64,000 nucleotides of DNA, taken from NCBI RefSeq assembly GCF_011193355.1, contig NZ_CP049780.1, forward strand, positions 1,595,582 through 1,659,581, read 5' to 3'. Source of the stretch: Streptomyces sp. JB150 (GTDB lineage Bacteria; Actinomycetota; Actinomycetes; Streptomycetales; Streptomycetaceae). Within the stretch, counting starts at the first letter, position 1, and the number at the start of each line of letters is the position of its first letter. Below are positions 1-7,431 of the stretch, piece after piece. A program made the position numbers and the translations under genes. A model generated the notes under the pieces. It did not search any database. It was not told where the DNA came from and saw only the letters and a list, made by a program, of their open reading frames with translations.

Positions 1-1
1 C

Positions 2-1102
2 GAGGACGCCCGTCCCCTCGTCACGGACGTGCCCGCCTCCCCCGGCTTCACGGACGCCCCCGCGGAGACCTCCTCGGCCGTGTTCGCGGACTTCGCGCCG
101 GCACTCGGCGAGGCCTTCGCCCGCGCGCGGGCGGGCGGCCGGGAGCTGTACGGCTTCGCCAACCACGAGCTGACCAGCAGCTACCTCGGTACGTCCACGG
201 GGCTGCGGCTGCGCCACGACCAGCCCAACGGGACGCTGGAGCTGAACGCCAAGTCCCCGGACCGCACCCGCTCCGCGTGGGCCGGGCGCTCCACCCGGGA
301 CTTCACGGACGTCGACCCGGCGGCGCTCGACGCGGAGCTGGCCGTACGCCTCGGCTGGGCCGAGCGCCGGATCGAGCTGCCCGCGGGCCGCTACGAGACG
401 CTGCTGCCGCCGACCGCGGTCGCCGACCTGCTGATCTACCAGATGTGGTCGGCGTCGGGCCGGGACGCCGCCGAGGGCCGGACGGTGTTCTCCCAGCCGG
501 GCGGCGGCACCCGGCTCGGCGAGAAGCTGAGCGAGCTGCCGCTCACCCTGCGCAGCGACCCGCACGAGCCGGGCCTGGAGGCCGCGCCGTTCGTGCTGGC
601 GCACTCCTCCGGCGGCGATTCCTCGGTGTTCGACAACGGGCTGCCGCTCACCGCCACCGAGTGGATCGCGCGGGGCGAGCTGAAGCACCTGATCACCAGC
701 CGGCACAGCGCGGAACTGACCGGGCTGCCGGTGTCGCCGGGCATCGACAACCTGATCCTGGACGGCGGCGACGACCGCTCCCTGGACGAGATGGTGGCGA
801 GCACCGAGCGCGGGCTGCTGCTGACCTGCCTGTGGTACATCCGCGAGGTCGACCCGGCGACGCTGCTGCTCACCGGCCTGACCCGGGACGGGGTGTACCT
901 GGTGGAGAACGGCGAGGTGACCGGCGAGGTGAACAACTTCCGGTTCAACGAGTCGCCGGTCGGCCTGCTCGGGCGGGCCACGGAGGCCGGGCGTACGGAG
1001 AAGACGCTGCCGAGGGAGTGGAGCGACTGGTTCACCCGGGCCGCCATGCCGCCGCTGCGGGTGCCCGACTTCAACATGAGCTCCGTCAGCCGGGGCGTCT
1101 GA
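2..1102 (+). CDS. TldD/PmbA (TldE-like) family protein, 3' part
   Basis: The reading frame is open from base 2, so the gene starts outside the window and the first in-window ATG (29) is probably internal. About 366 codons are visible. The protein resembles the C-terminal part of TldD/PmbA-family proteins, with a conserved stretch around GGDSSVFDNG and a C-terminal segment around VPDFNMSSVS. In this family TldD and TldE/PmbA act together as a peptidase that processes modified peptides and toxins; TldE lacks the zinc ligands. I see no HExxxH-type metal motif in the visible part, which fits a TldE-like subunit. The partner tldD would be expected just upstream. The family call is good; the exact substrate cannot be told. 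Confidence 0.85.
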   Translation, partial: EDARPLVTDVPASPGFTDAPAETSSAVFADFAPALGEAFARARAGGRELYGFANHELTSSYLGTSTGLRLRHDQPNGTLELNAKSPDRTRSAWAGRSTRDFTDVDPAALDAELAVRLGWAERRIELPAGRYETLLPPTAVADLLIYQMWSASGRDAAEGRTVFSQPGGGTRLGEKLSELPLTLRSDPHEPGLEAAPFVLAHSSGGDSSVFDNGLPLTATEWIARGELKHLITSRHSAELTGLPVSPGIDNLILDGGDDRSLDEMVASTERGLLLTCLWYIREVDPATLLLTGLTRDGVYLVENGEVTGEVNNFRFNESPVGLLGRATEAGRTEKTLPREWSDWFTRAAMPPLRVPDFNMSSVSRGV

Positions 1103-1130
1103 GCAGGCGGCCCCCTGGCTGTCGGTGGCC

Positions 1131-1145
1131 CCCCATAGACTGGGG
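1131..1145 (+). promoter_or_regulatory. Putative tyrS promoter -10 region
   Basis: TAGACT (1136-1141) fits the actinobacterial TAnnnT -10 pattern and lies at the centre of a small dyad, CCCCA-TAGAC-TGGGG. It would start a transcript about 30 nt before the tyrS GTG. No convincing -35 box is visible, and no T-box leader was seen. Confidence 0.4.
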
Positions 1146-1180
1146 CGAGCCCTTTTCACCGTTCAAGGAGACATACGACC

Positions 1181-2449
1181 GTGACGGACATCGTCGACGA
1201 GCTGAAGTGGCGCGGGCTGTTCGCCCAGTCCACTGACGAGGACGCTTTGCGCAAGGCGCTCGCGGACGGTCCCGTCACGTTCTATTGCGGTTTCGACCCG
1301 ACCGCGCCGTCCCTGCACGTGGGCCATCTGGTGCAGGTGCTCACCGTGCGCCGGCTCCAGCAGGCCGGGCACCGGCCGCTGGCGCTGGTGGGCGGCGCGA
1401 CGGGTCTGATCGGCGACCCGCGCCCGACCGCCGAGCGCACCCTGAACGACCCGGAGACGGTCGCCGGCTGGGTCGGCAAGCTCCGCGCCCAGATCGAGCC
1501 GTTCCTGTCCTTCGAGGGCGAGAACGCGGCCGTGATGGTCAACAACCTCGACTGGACCGCGGGCCTGTCCGCGATCGAGTTCCTGCGCGACATCGGCAAG
1601 CACTTCCGCGTCAACAAGATGCTGACGAAGGACTCGGTCGCCCGGCGGCTGGAGTCCTCCGAGGGCATCAGCTACACGGAGTTCAGCTACCAGATCCTCC
1701 AGGGCATGGACTTCCTCCAGCTCTACCGGCGCTACGGCTGCACGCTCCAGCAGGGCGGCAGCGACCAGTGGGGCAACCTCACGGCCGGTCTGGACCTGAT
1801 CCACAAGCTGGAGCCGGGCGCCGAGGTGCACGCGCTGGCGACCCCTCTGATGACGAAGGCGGACGGCACCAAGTTCGGCAAGACCGAGGGCGGCGCCGTC
1901 TGGCTCGACCCGGAGATGACCACGCCGTACGCGTTCTACCAGTTCTGGCTGAACGTGGACGACCGCGACATCTCCCGGTACATGCGGATCCTCTCCTTCA
2001 AGTCCCGCGAGGAGCTGGAGGAGCTGGAGCGGCAGACCGAGGAGCGGCCGCAGGCCCGGGCCGCGCAGCGCGCGCTCGCCGAGGAGCTGACCACGCTGGT
2101 GCACGGCGCCGACCAGACGGCCGCCGTGATCGCCGCGTCGAAGGCCCTCTTCGGCCAGGGTGAGCTGACCGACCTGGACGAGCGGACGCTGGCCGCGGCG
2201 CTGTCCGAGGTGCCGCACATCCGGGTCGCCGAGCTGGGTCCGGTCGTCGACCTGTTCGCCGAGGTCGGTCTGGTGGCCAGCAAGTCGGCCGCGCGGCGGA
2301 CCGTGAAGGAGGGCGGCGCCTACGTGAACAACGTGAAGGTCGCCTCGGAGGACGCCGTCCCGGCCGCCGAGGACCTGCTGCACGGGCGGTGGCTCGTGCT
2401 GCGGCGCGGCAAGAAGAACCTGGCCGCCGTGGAGGTCGCCCCGGCGTGA
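1181..2449 (+). CDS. tyrS: Tyrosyl-tRNA synthetase (TyrRS)
   Basis: This is a class I aminoacyl-tRNA synthetase charging tRNA-Tyr in the cytoplasm; 422 aa is the usual bacterial length. The HIGH-type motif is HVGH (residues 46-49), and the KMSKS-type loop is KFGKT (231-235), the form common in bacterial TyrRS. The tyrosine pocket segment QGGSDQWGN lies near 191-199. An S4-like RNA-binding domain occupies about 355-422. The GTG start is chosen because AAGGAGA lies 8-10 nt upstream. It is a single gene, separated from the upstream TldE-like gene by 78 bp, and converges on the glsB-like gene. The identification is firm. Confidence 0.97.
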   Translation: MTDIVDELKWRGLFAQSTDEDALRKALADGPVTFYCGFDPTAPSLHVGHLVQVLTVRRLQQAGHRPLALVGGATGLIGDPRPTAERTLNDPETVAGWVGKLRAQIEPFLSFEGENAAVMVNNLDWTAGLSAIEFLRDIGKHFRVNKMLTKDSVARRLESSEGISYTEFSYQILQGMDFLQLYRRYGCTLQQGGSDQWGNLTAGLDLIHKLEPGAEVHALATPLMTKADGTKFGKTEGGAVWLDPEMTTPYAFYQFWLNVDDRDISRYMRILSFKSREELEELERQTEERPQARAAQRALAEELTTLVHGADQTAAVIAASKALFGQGELTDLDERTLAAALSEVPHIRVAELGPVVDLFAEVGLVASKSAARRTVKEGGAYVNNVKVASEDAVPAAEDLLHGRWLVLRRGKKNLAAVEVAPA

Positions 2450-2487
2450 GCACCGCCGCGCGGTGAATGCTCCGGCGTGAGCACCGC
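2441..2487. repeat. 16-bp direct repeat across the tyrS stop
   Basis: CCGGCGTGAGCACCGC occurs at 2441-2456, including the tyrS TGA, and again at 2472-2487. It looks like a short local duplication of the gene end. Confidence 0.7.
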
Positions 2488-2513
2488 AGGGGTGCGGGTG
2501 AGCTGCCGGCCGC

Positions 2514-2560
2514 GGCTTTCGTCGTGGCCTGTCGCGCAGTTGCCCGCGCCCCTGGGCGCG
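2514..2560. repeat. Dispersed Streptomyces intergenic element
   Basis: The stretch around GTCGCGCAGTTGCCCGCGCC resembles a short intergenic sequence that, from memory, recurs in very many Streptomyces genomes, usually as CGCAGTTCCCCGCGCCCCT and often near gene ends. Only one copy was noticed in this window. It ends in the hairpin listed separately. Confidence 0.5.
2545..2560. terminator. Bidirectional terminator hairpin, tyrS / glsB-like
   Basis: CGCGCCC (2545-2551) pairs perfectly with GGGCGCG (2554-2560). It lies between two convergent genes and has no U-tract, as is typical of Streptomyces. Confidence 0.55.
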
Positions 2561-2569
2561 CGCCTCTCG

Positions 2570-2848
2570 CTACACCCGGTGCCTGCGCTTGCCCAGCGTC
2601 GCCATGTACAGCATGTCGCCCACGGCCACGATGATGATGGCGGCCACGAGCTGGAAGGCGTGCCGGCTCCAGTCGATGCCGGGCGTCTCCTCCACACCGA
2701 AGCCCCGCGCTATGGCGTTGCCGGCGATCGCGCCGAGCATGCCGAAAATGGTGACCAGCCAGATGGGACTGTGCTGTTTGCCCGGAATGATCGCCTTCGC
2801 GATCAGGCCCAGCACCAATCCCACGATGATCGCCCACAACCAGCCCAT
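2570..2848 (-). CDS. GlsB/YeaQ/YmgE family stress-response membrane protein
   Basis: This small 92-aa integral membrane protein belongs to the transglycosylase-associated (GlsB/YeaQ/YmgE) family, found in many bacteria and associated with general stress. Three hydrophobic segments are visible at about 2-20, 29-48 and 66-83, with Gly-rich helix-packing motifs (GLVLGLIAK, GMLGAIAG). The ATG at 2848 is chosen because a strong GAGGAGG lies 5 nt upstream, although the frame stays open far upstream. It is transcribed divergently from the DUF3099 gene. The molecular function of the family is unknown. Confidence 0.9.
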   Translation of the reverse strand: MGWLWAIIVGLVLGLIAKAIIPGKQHSPIWLVTIFGMLGAIAGNAIARGFGVEETPGIDWSRHAFQLVAAIIIVAVGDMLYMATLGKRRHRV

Positions 2849-2935
2849 GGTTGCCTCCTCGTCCGGCTCGACGTGAGCAGTACGCCCAGTTTCGGCCCGT
2901 ACGCCGTACGGCGCATGTCGGGCGCGGCCGTACGC

Positions 2936-3040
2936 GTCACCGGCCGGGCCCTGCGCGTCACCGGCCGGGCCCTGCGCGGGACCGGTGGGGGCCTGCGCAT
3001 CACCGGCCGGGCCCTGCGCGGGACCGGTGGGGCCGTTCGC
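2936..3040. repeat. Five tandem 21-bp repeats in a divergent promoter region
   Basis: Five head-to-tail 21-bp units lie at 2936-2956, 2957-2977, 2978-2998, 2999-3019 and 3020-3040. Units 1 and 2 are identical and unit 4 differs in one base. Units 3 and 5 are a diverged type beginning GGGACCGGTGGGG. The array sits in the 330-bp gap between the glsB-like gene and the DUF3099 gene. A 21-bp period keeps frame, so it could also be a decayed coding repeat, but ribosome-binding sites place both neighbouring starts outside it. No other gene is seen in this gap. Confidence 0.85.
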
Positions 3041-3178
3041 GCAGGCGAGGGGGCGCCCCGGTCTCGTGGGCGGCGCGGGCGCGGCGTACCGTGGAGGTGT
3101 CCCGGCCGGTGTCCGACCGGTGCGGCGGACGTCGGGACGGGCCTGGGAGAGTCCGATGCGGGCGGATGGTGGAATGTG

Positions 3179-3544
3179 ATGCGGAAGCTGAGGGACGGCG
3201 GGAACGCCCAGGTGTTCCGGATCACCGGAGCCCGGCAGGGCCTCCAGGACGACGTCCGCGGGCGGCAGCGCCGGTACGTCATCTCGATGAGCGTCCGGAC
3301 GGTCTCGGTGATCCTGGCCGCGGTGCTCTGGAACGTGGAACGGCACGTCGCGATCGTGGCGCTGGTGCTCGGCGCGGTGCTGCCCTACATCGCCGTGGTG
3401 ATCGCGAACGCGGGGCGGGAGAACGCGCCGTCGCTGCCCTCCACGTTCGTGGCCGTGCCGCCGAGGACGATGATCGAGCCGCCCCGAGCGGAATCCCCGG
3501 GGGACGGCACGGCGAACGATCCGGGTCCGGAGGCACGGAACTGA
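3179..3544 (+). CDS. DUF3099 domain membrane protein
   Basis: This 121-aa protein has an N-terminal cytoplasmic part containing FRITGARQG, two adjacent hydrophobic segments (about 37-55 and 58-75), a short VIANAGRE motif and a Pro/Glu-rich tail. That architecture and the conserved RRYVISMSVRT segment are those of actinobacterial DUF3099 proteins, whose function is unknown. The ATG at 3179 is preceded in frame by GTG at 3176, and neither has a strong ribosome-binding site, so the start is uncertain. The long upstream open frame runs through the 21-bp repeat array and is judged non-coding. Confidence 0.8.
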   Translation: MRKLRDGGNAQVFRITGARQGLQDDVRGRQRRYVISMSVRTVSVILAAVLWNVERHVAIVALVLGAVLPYIAVVIANAGRENAPSLPSTFVAVPPRTMIEPPRAESPGDGTANDPGPEARN

Positions 3545-3566
3545 GCCTCGGGACGGGCCCCGTGCC

Positions 3567-3588
3567 AAGCTCAGGAAAAGCTCAGATC
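3567..3588. repeat. 11-bp direct repeat upstream of the 6C RNA
   Basis: AAGCTCAGGAA is followed directly by AAGCTCAGATC. The 11-bp period puts both units on one helix face, about 55-75 bp upstream of the predicted 6C RNA start. This is a candidate activator site; no matching regulator is known to me. Confidence 0.45.
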
Positions 3589-3627
3589 AATCTGTTGTTC
3601 CGGTGCCCGGCAACCGGTTACGCGTGA

Positions 3628-3633
3628 CATACT
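3628..3633 (+). promoter_or_regulatory. -10 box of the 6C RNA
   Basis: CATACT is one base from TATACT and places transcription start near 3640, immediately before the first stem of the small RNA. No good -35 match is visible. Confidence 0.45.
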
Positions 3634-3639
3634 GCGTAC

Positions 3640-3714
3640 GCGCTCCGCATCCCCCGTCGGAGCGATGGACCGACGCCGGGCAGCTCCCCCCGTGGCTGCT
3701 CGGCGTCGTTTTTT
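3640..3714 (+). ncRNA. 6C small RNA
   Basis: Two adjacent hairpins with C-rich loops end in a T-run. Stem 1 is CGCTCCG (3641-3647) with CGGAGCG (3658-3664), and its loop contains CCCCC. Stem 2 has 13 pairs including one G-U (3672-3684 with 3695-3707), and its loop contains CCCCCC. It is followed by TTTTTT (3709-3714). Two C-loop hairpins of about 70 nt define the actinobacterial 6C RNA family; the mycobacterial homologue is known as B11. Stem 2 plus the U-tract also serves as an intrinsic terminator, which is unusual in this genome. It lies between DUF3099 and the 73-aa protein gene, on the same strand. Confidence 0.85.
3672..3714 (+). terminator. Intrinsic terminator (3' hairpin of 6C RNA) with U-tract
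   Basis: A 13-bp stem, a 10-nt loop and six T residues form a canonical Rho-independent terminator. It would end the small RNA and also stop DUF3099 read-through before the next gene. Confidence 0.85.
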
Positions 3715-3736
3715 CTGTGCGGCTGTGAGACGAAGC

Positions 3737-3958
3737 GTGAGTGACGAGAACTCCCCCATCTGTTCCGCCAAGGGCTGCCGGGCCGCCGCCGTGTGGGTGC
3801 TGGCCTGGAACAACCCGAAGATCCATACGCCGGAGCGGCGCAAGACCTGGCTCGCGTGCGAGGAGCATCGCGAGCATCTGTCGCAGTTCCTGGGCGTCAG
3901 GGGGTTCCTCAAGGACGTCGTACCGCTGGCGGAGTGGGAACAGGAGCAGCCGGGCTGA
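3737..3958 (+). CDS. Conserved actinobacterial 73-aa protein, probably metal-binding
   Basis: The GTG start gives a 73-aa product beginning MSDENSPICSAKGCR. It has a CxxxxC pair near the N terminus and a CxxH within LACEEHREH, a pattern compatible with a zinc knuckle. Closely related short proteins occur throughout Streptomyces; some databases label them acetone carboxylase, which looks like a mis-transferred name. The frame is open upstream through the 6C RNA terminator, so the longer ATG (3665) is unlikely to be used. The function is unknown. Confidence 0.75.
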   Translation: MSDENSPICSAKGCRAAAVWVLAWNNPKIHTPERRKTWLACEEHREHLSQFLGVRGFLKDVVPLAEWEQEQPG

Positions 3959-3996
3959 CGCGCCGTTCCCGCCCCGCGGGCCGGCCGGGTGCTCCG

Positions 3997-4986
3997 CTAG
4001 CCGCCGATCGCGGACATCGGCCGGTCCGGCTGGACGAACGTGGGGTCGTCCAGGCCCGCGCCGGCCTTCTTGCCCCACATGGCCAGGCGCCAGATGCGGG
4101 CGATCTCCTCGTCGGGGGCGCCGGAGCGCAGCGCGGCCCTGAGGTCGGTCTCCTCGGTGGCGAAGAGGCAGGTGCGGACCTGGCCGTCGGCGGTGAGGCG
4201 GGTGCGGTCGCAGGCGGAGCAGAACGGGCGGGTCACGGAGGCGATGACCCCGACGCGGTGCGGTCCGCCGTCGACCAGCCAGCGCTCGGCCGGTGCCGAG
4301 CCGCGGGCCTCGTCGCCCTCGGCGGTCAGCTCGAAGCGGGTGCGCAGGGAGGCCAGGATGTCGCCTGCGGTGATCATGCCGTCGCGCTTCCAGCCGTGCT
4401 GGGCGTCCAGGGGCATCTGCTCGATGAACCGCAGTTCGTAGTCGTGCTCGACGGCCCAGGCCAGGAGGTCGGGGGCCTCGTCGTCGTTGAGGCCCGGCAT
4501 GAGGACCGAGTTGACCTTGACGGGGGTGAGGCCGGCCTCGCGGGCGGCGTGCAGGCCTTCGAGGACGTCCTTGTGGCGGTCGCGGCGGGTGAGGGCCTTG
4601 AAGACGTCGGGGCGCAGGGTGTCCAGCGAGACGTTGACCCGGTCCAGGCCGGCGGCCTTCAGGGCGGCGGCGGTGCGCCTCAGGCCGATGCCGTTGGTGG
4701 TCAGCGACATCTGGGGGCGCGGGGCGAGGGCGGCGACCCGCTCGACGATGCCGACGAGACCCGGGCGCAGCAGGGGCTCGCCACCGGTGAAGCGGACCTC
4801 CCTGATGCCGAGGGAGGTGACGGCGATGCCGATGAGGCGGACGATCTCGTCGTCCGTGAGCAGGTCCGGTTTGGCCAGCCACTGCAGGCCCTCCTCGGGC
4901 ATGCAGTAGGTGCAGCGCAGGTTGCACCGGTCGGTCAGCGAGACGCGCAGGTCGGTGGCCACCCGGCCGTAGGTGTCGATGAGCAC
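3997..4986 (-). CDS. moaA: GTP 3',8-cyclase MoaA (molybdenum cofactor)
   Basis: This radical-SAM enzyme converts GTP to 3',8-cyclo-GTP in the first step of molybdopterin synthesis. The 329-aa product shows the N-terminal cluster motif CNLRCTYC (C21, C25, C28), the SAM-binding FTGGEPLLR (66-74), a second cluster from C256, C259 and C273, and the MoaA C-terminal Gly-Gly. The GTG at 4986 is chosen for the GGAGGGGG ribosome-binding site 5-10 nt upstream. It is downstream of the symporter gene on the same strand but separated by a hairpin and its own promoter, so it is probably monocistronic. Confidence 0.97.
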   Translation of the reverse strand: MLIDTYGRVATDLRVSLTDRCNLRCTYCMPEEGLQWLAKPDLLTDDEIVRLIGIAVTSLGIREVRFTGGEPLLRPGLVGIVERVAALAPRPQMSLTTNGIGLRRTAAALKAAGLDRVNVSLDTLRPDVFKALTRRDRHKDVLEGLHAAREAGLTPVKVNSVLMPGLNDDEAPDLLAWAVEHDYELRFIEQMPLDAQHGWKRDGMITAGDILASLRTRFELTAEGDEARGSAPAERWLVDGGPHRVGVIASVTRPFCSACDRTRLTADGQVRTCLFATEETDLRAALRSGAPDEEIARIWRLAMWGKKAGAGLDDPTFVQPDRPMSAIGG

Positions 4987-5039
4987 GAGGCCCCCTCCCG
5001 TCGCGGATCGGTCGTCCCGGTCGTCTGTCCTCAGGTGCG

Positions 5040-5067
5040 AGCCTACGTGACCCCACTGACAGTGACA
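5040..5067 (-). promoter_or_regulatory. Putative moaA promoter
   Basis: On the minus strand, TGTCAC (complement of 5062-5067) and TAGGCT (complement of 5040-5045) are separated by 16 bp. This would give a moaA leader of about 50 nt. Confidence 0.45.
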
Positions 5068-5092
5068 CCAGCCCGATCCCACGACGTAAGAC

Positions 5093-5137
5093 GCGGCCGG
5101 GTCGTAGGTACCTACCAGGAACCCACGGCCCGGCCGC
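5093..5137 (-). terminator. Terminator hairpin after the symporter gene
   Basis: GCGGCCGGG (5093-5101) pairs with CCCGGCCGC (5129-5137). The loop contains a perfect 12-bp palindrome, GTAGGTACCTAC (5104-5115), which makes a nested cruciform-like structure. It separates the symporter transcript from moaA. Confidence 0.55.
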
Positions 5138-5150
5138 TCGGAGGATCGGC

Positions 5151-6770
5151 TCAGTGCGCTCCGGTGCCGGTCAGCGACCGCACCTCCAGTTCGGCGTACT
5201 TGCCCTTGTCGGGCTCCTCCTTGGACAGGACCGTGCCGAGCCAGCCCATCAGGAAGCCGAACGGGATGGAGATGATGCCGGGGTTCTTCAGCGGGAACCA
5301 GGCGAAGTCGACGTCGGGGAACATCGCCTTCGGGTCGCCGGAGACGACGGGCGAGAACAGCACCAGGCCGACGGCGACGATCAGACCCCCGTAGATCGAC
5401 CACAGGGCGCCCTGGGTGGTGAACCGCTTCCAGAACAGGCTGTAGAGGATCGTCGGCAGGTTGGCGGAGGCGGCGACCGCGAAGGCGAGGGCGACCAGGC
5501 CGGCGACGTTCAGGTCGCGGGCGAGGGCGCCCAGCAGGATGGAGACGGCGCCGATGCCGATGGTGGCGAGGCGGGCCGCCCGGACCTCCTCCTTCTCGGT
5601 GGCCTGCCCCTTCCGGATGACGTTCGCGTAGATGTCGTGGGCGAACGACGAGGACGAGGCGAGCGTCAGGCCCGCGACCACGGCGAGGATCGTCGCGAAG
5701 GCCACCGCCGAGATCGTGGCGAGCAGGATCGCGCCCCACGCGGAGTCGACGCCGCCCAGGTGCAGGGCGAGCAGCGGCGCGGCGGTGTTCCCGGACGGGT
5801 TGGACGCGATGATCTCCTCCTGGGAGATCAGCGCGGCGGCGCCGAAGCCGAGCGCGATGGTCATCAGGTAGAAGGCGCCGATGATGCCGATCGCCCAGTT
5901 CACCGACTTACGGGCGGCCTTGGCGTTGGGCACGGTGTAGAAGCGGATCAGGATGTGCGGCAGGCCGGCGGTGCCGAGGACCAGGGCGATGCCGAGGGAG
6001 ATGAAGTCCAGCTTGGAGGTGCCGGTGGCGCCGTACTGCAGGCCGGGCTCCAGGAAGGCGGCGCCCTTGCCGCTGTTCTCTGCGGCCTTGCCGAGCAGGT
6101 CGGAGATGTTGAAGTCGAACTTCAGCAGCACCAGGAAGGTGATCAGGACGGTGCCGCCGATGAGGAGCACGGCCTTGACCATCTGGACCCAGGTGGTGCC
6201 CTTCATGCCGCCGATGGAGACGTAGACGATCATCAGGACGCCGACCAGGGCGACGATGAGGATCTTGCCGGCGTCGGAGGTGATGCCGAGCAGCAGCGAG
6301 ACGAGGACGCCGGCGCCGGCCATCTGGGCCAGCAGGTAGAAGATCGACACGACGATCGTGGAGGTGCCGGCGGCGGTGCGCACCGGGCGCTGGCGCATGC
6401 GGTACGCGAGGACGTCGCCCATGGTGTAGCGGCCGGAGTTGCGCAGCGGCTCGGCGACCAGGAGCAGCGCGACCAGCCAGGCGACGAGGAAGCCGATGGA
6501 GTACAGGAAGCCGTCGTACCCGAAGAGGGCGATGGCGCCCGCGATGCCGAGGAAGGACGCGGCGGACATGTAGTCGCCGGAGACGGCGAGGCCGTTCTGG
6601 AAGGCGCTGAAGGAGCGTCCGCCCGCGTAGAAGTCGGCGGCGTCCTTCGTCTGGCGGCCGGCCCAGACGGTGATGAACAGGGTCGCGACCACGAAGACCG
6701 CGAACAGGGTGATGATCAGCGGCCGGTGCTCGCTGGCCTCGTTGGCCGCGAGGGTCATGGCGGGGCTCAT
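5151..6770 (-). CDS. Sodium:solute symporter (ActP/MctC-type monocarboxylate transporter)
   Basis: This 539-aa polytopic membrane protein of the SSS family has about 13 hydrophobic segments. Its N terminus (FYAGGRSFSAFQNGLAVSGDYMSAASFLG) matches the cation/acetate symporter branch (ActP, MctC), which imports acetate, pyruvate or propionate. The ATG at 6770 overlaps the stop of the DUF485 gene by 4 bp (ATGA), so the two are translationally coupled, the standard arrangement for this transporter class. A shorter branched-chain or other acid substrate cannot be excluded. Confidence 0.92.
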   Translation of the reverse strand: MSPAMTLAANEASEHRPLIITLFAVFVVATLFITVWAGRQTKDAADFYAGGRSFSAFQNGLAVSGDYMSAASFLGIAGAIALFGYDGFLYSIGFLVAWLVALLLVAEPLRNSGRYTMGDVLAYRMRQRPVRTAAGTSTIVVSIFYLLAQMAGAGVLVSLLLGITSDAGKILIVALVGVLMIVYVSIGGMKGTTWVQMVKAVLLIGGTVLITFLVLLKFDFNISDLLGKAAENSGKGAAFLEPGLQYGATGTSKLDFISLGIALVLGTAGLPHILIRFYTVPNAKAARKSVNWAIGIIGAFYLMTIALGFGAAALISQEEIIASNPSGNTAAPLLALHLGGVDSAWGAILLATISAVAFATILAVVAGLTLASSSSFAHDIYANVIRKGQATEKEEVRAARLATIGIGAVSILLGALARDLNVAGLVALAFAVAASANLPTILYSLFWKRFTTQGALWSIYGGLIVAVGLVLFSPVVSGDPKAMFPDVDFAWFPLKNPGIISIPFGFLMGWLGTVLSKEEPDKGKYAELEVRSLTGTGAH

Positions 6771-7123
6771 GCGCCGCCCTCCATCCGGGTCTTGATGGCC
6801 TCGGCCTTGGGGTCGAGCTTCGCGGCGGCGTGCCGCGCGTACCACCAGGCGATGAGGAACGTGGTGACGAACTGGGCGATACCGAAGACGAGGGCGACGT
6901 TGATGTTGCCGAACAGCCTGGTGCCCATGAAGCCGCCCGCGTAGTTGGAGAGCAGGACGTACAGCAGGTACCAGGCGATGAAGGCGACGGTCAGCGGAAA
7001 GGCGAAGGAGCGGTAGGAGCGGCGCAGTTCACCGAACTCGGCGCTCTCCTGCACCCGGGCGAACTCCTCGGTGGACGGGAGCCGGTGTTCGGTCTTCGAA
7101 GGGGGCGGTGAGTCGGTGGCCAC
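6767..7123 (-). CDS. DUF485 membrane protein, symporter partner
   Basis: This 118-aa protein has two transmembrane segments (about 43-65 and 78-100) and belongs to DUF485 (YjcH-like), which is almost always encoded just before ActP-type symporters. The GTG at 7123 is chosen for AGGAGAC 5 nt upstream; the upstream ATG (7153) lacks one. Its role is thought to be accessory to the transporter, though no biochemical function is established. Confidence 0.9.
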   Translation of the reverse strand: MATDSPPPSKTEHRLPSTEEFARVQESAEFGELRRSYRSFAFPLTVAFIAWYLLYVLLSNYAGGFMGTRLFGNINVALVFGIAQFVTTFLIAWWYARHAAAKLDPKAEAIKTRMEGGA

Positions 7124-7318
7124 GGAGTCTCCTCGCGGTGCGGGTGGTGACAAGGGTGATCGGGATCACGCGAACCGGGCGGCGATGGTAGTGGCCCCCG
7201 GCGTGATCCGACAGGGGGCTCGCCTCGTGCCCGGCCTCTTGTCCAACGTCACGGCGCCGTGGGGGAACCGGTTCAACCGCGATCGGCGTAAATCTGTGAA
7301 GTCATCGTGGTGACGGCA

Positions 7319-7346
7319 TTGCTGGTCAGCGAGTTGGCGATATAGC
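7319..7346 (+). promoter_or_regulatory. Putative subtilase-gene promoter
   Basis: TTGCTG (7319-7324) and TATAGC (7341-7346) are 16 bp apart and resemble the vegetative HrdB consensus. The predicted start leaves an 80-nt leader with GGAG at 7423. Confidence 0.5.
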
Positions 7347-7431
7347 GTCCCTCTGCACCATCGTCATGCACCTGCCCGAGCACCACCTTGTGTCTCGGGC
7401 CGGTTTCGTTTCCGGATGATGTGGAGACCCC

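Noticed and set aside
1108..1180. T-box leader upstream of tyrS
   Set aside because: The 78-bp gap is too short and has no T-box consensus or antiterminator; only a promoter-like hexamer is seen.
3665..3736. N-terminal extension of the 73-aa protein from an upstream ATG
   Set aside because: It would be translated from the 6C RNA terminator hairpin; the GTG at 3737 fits the conserved start.
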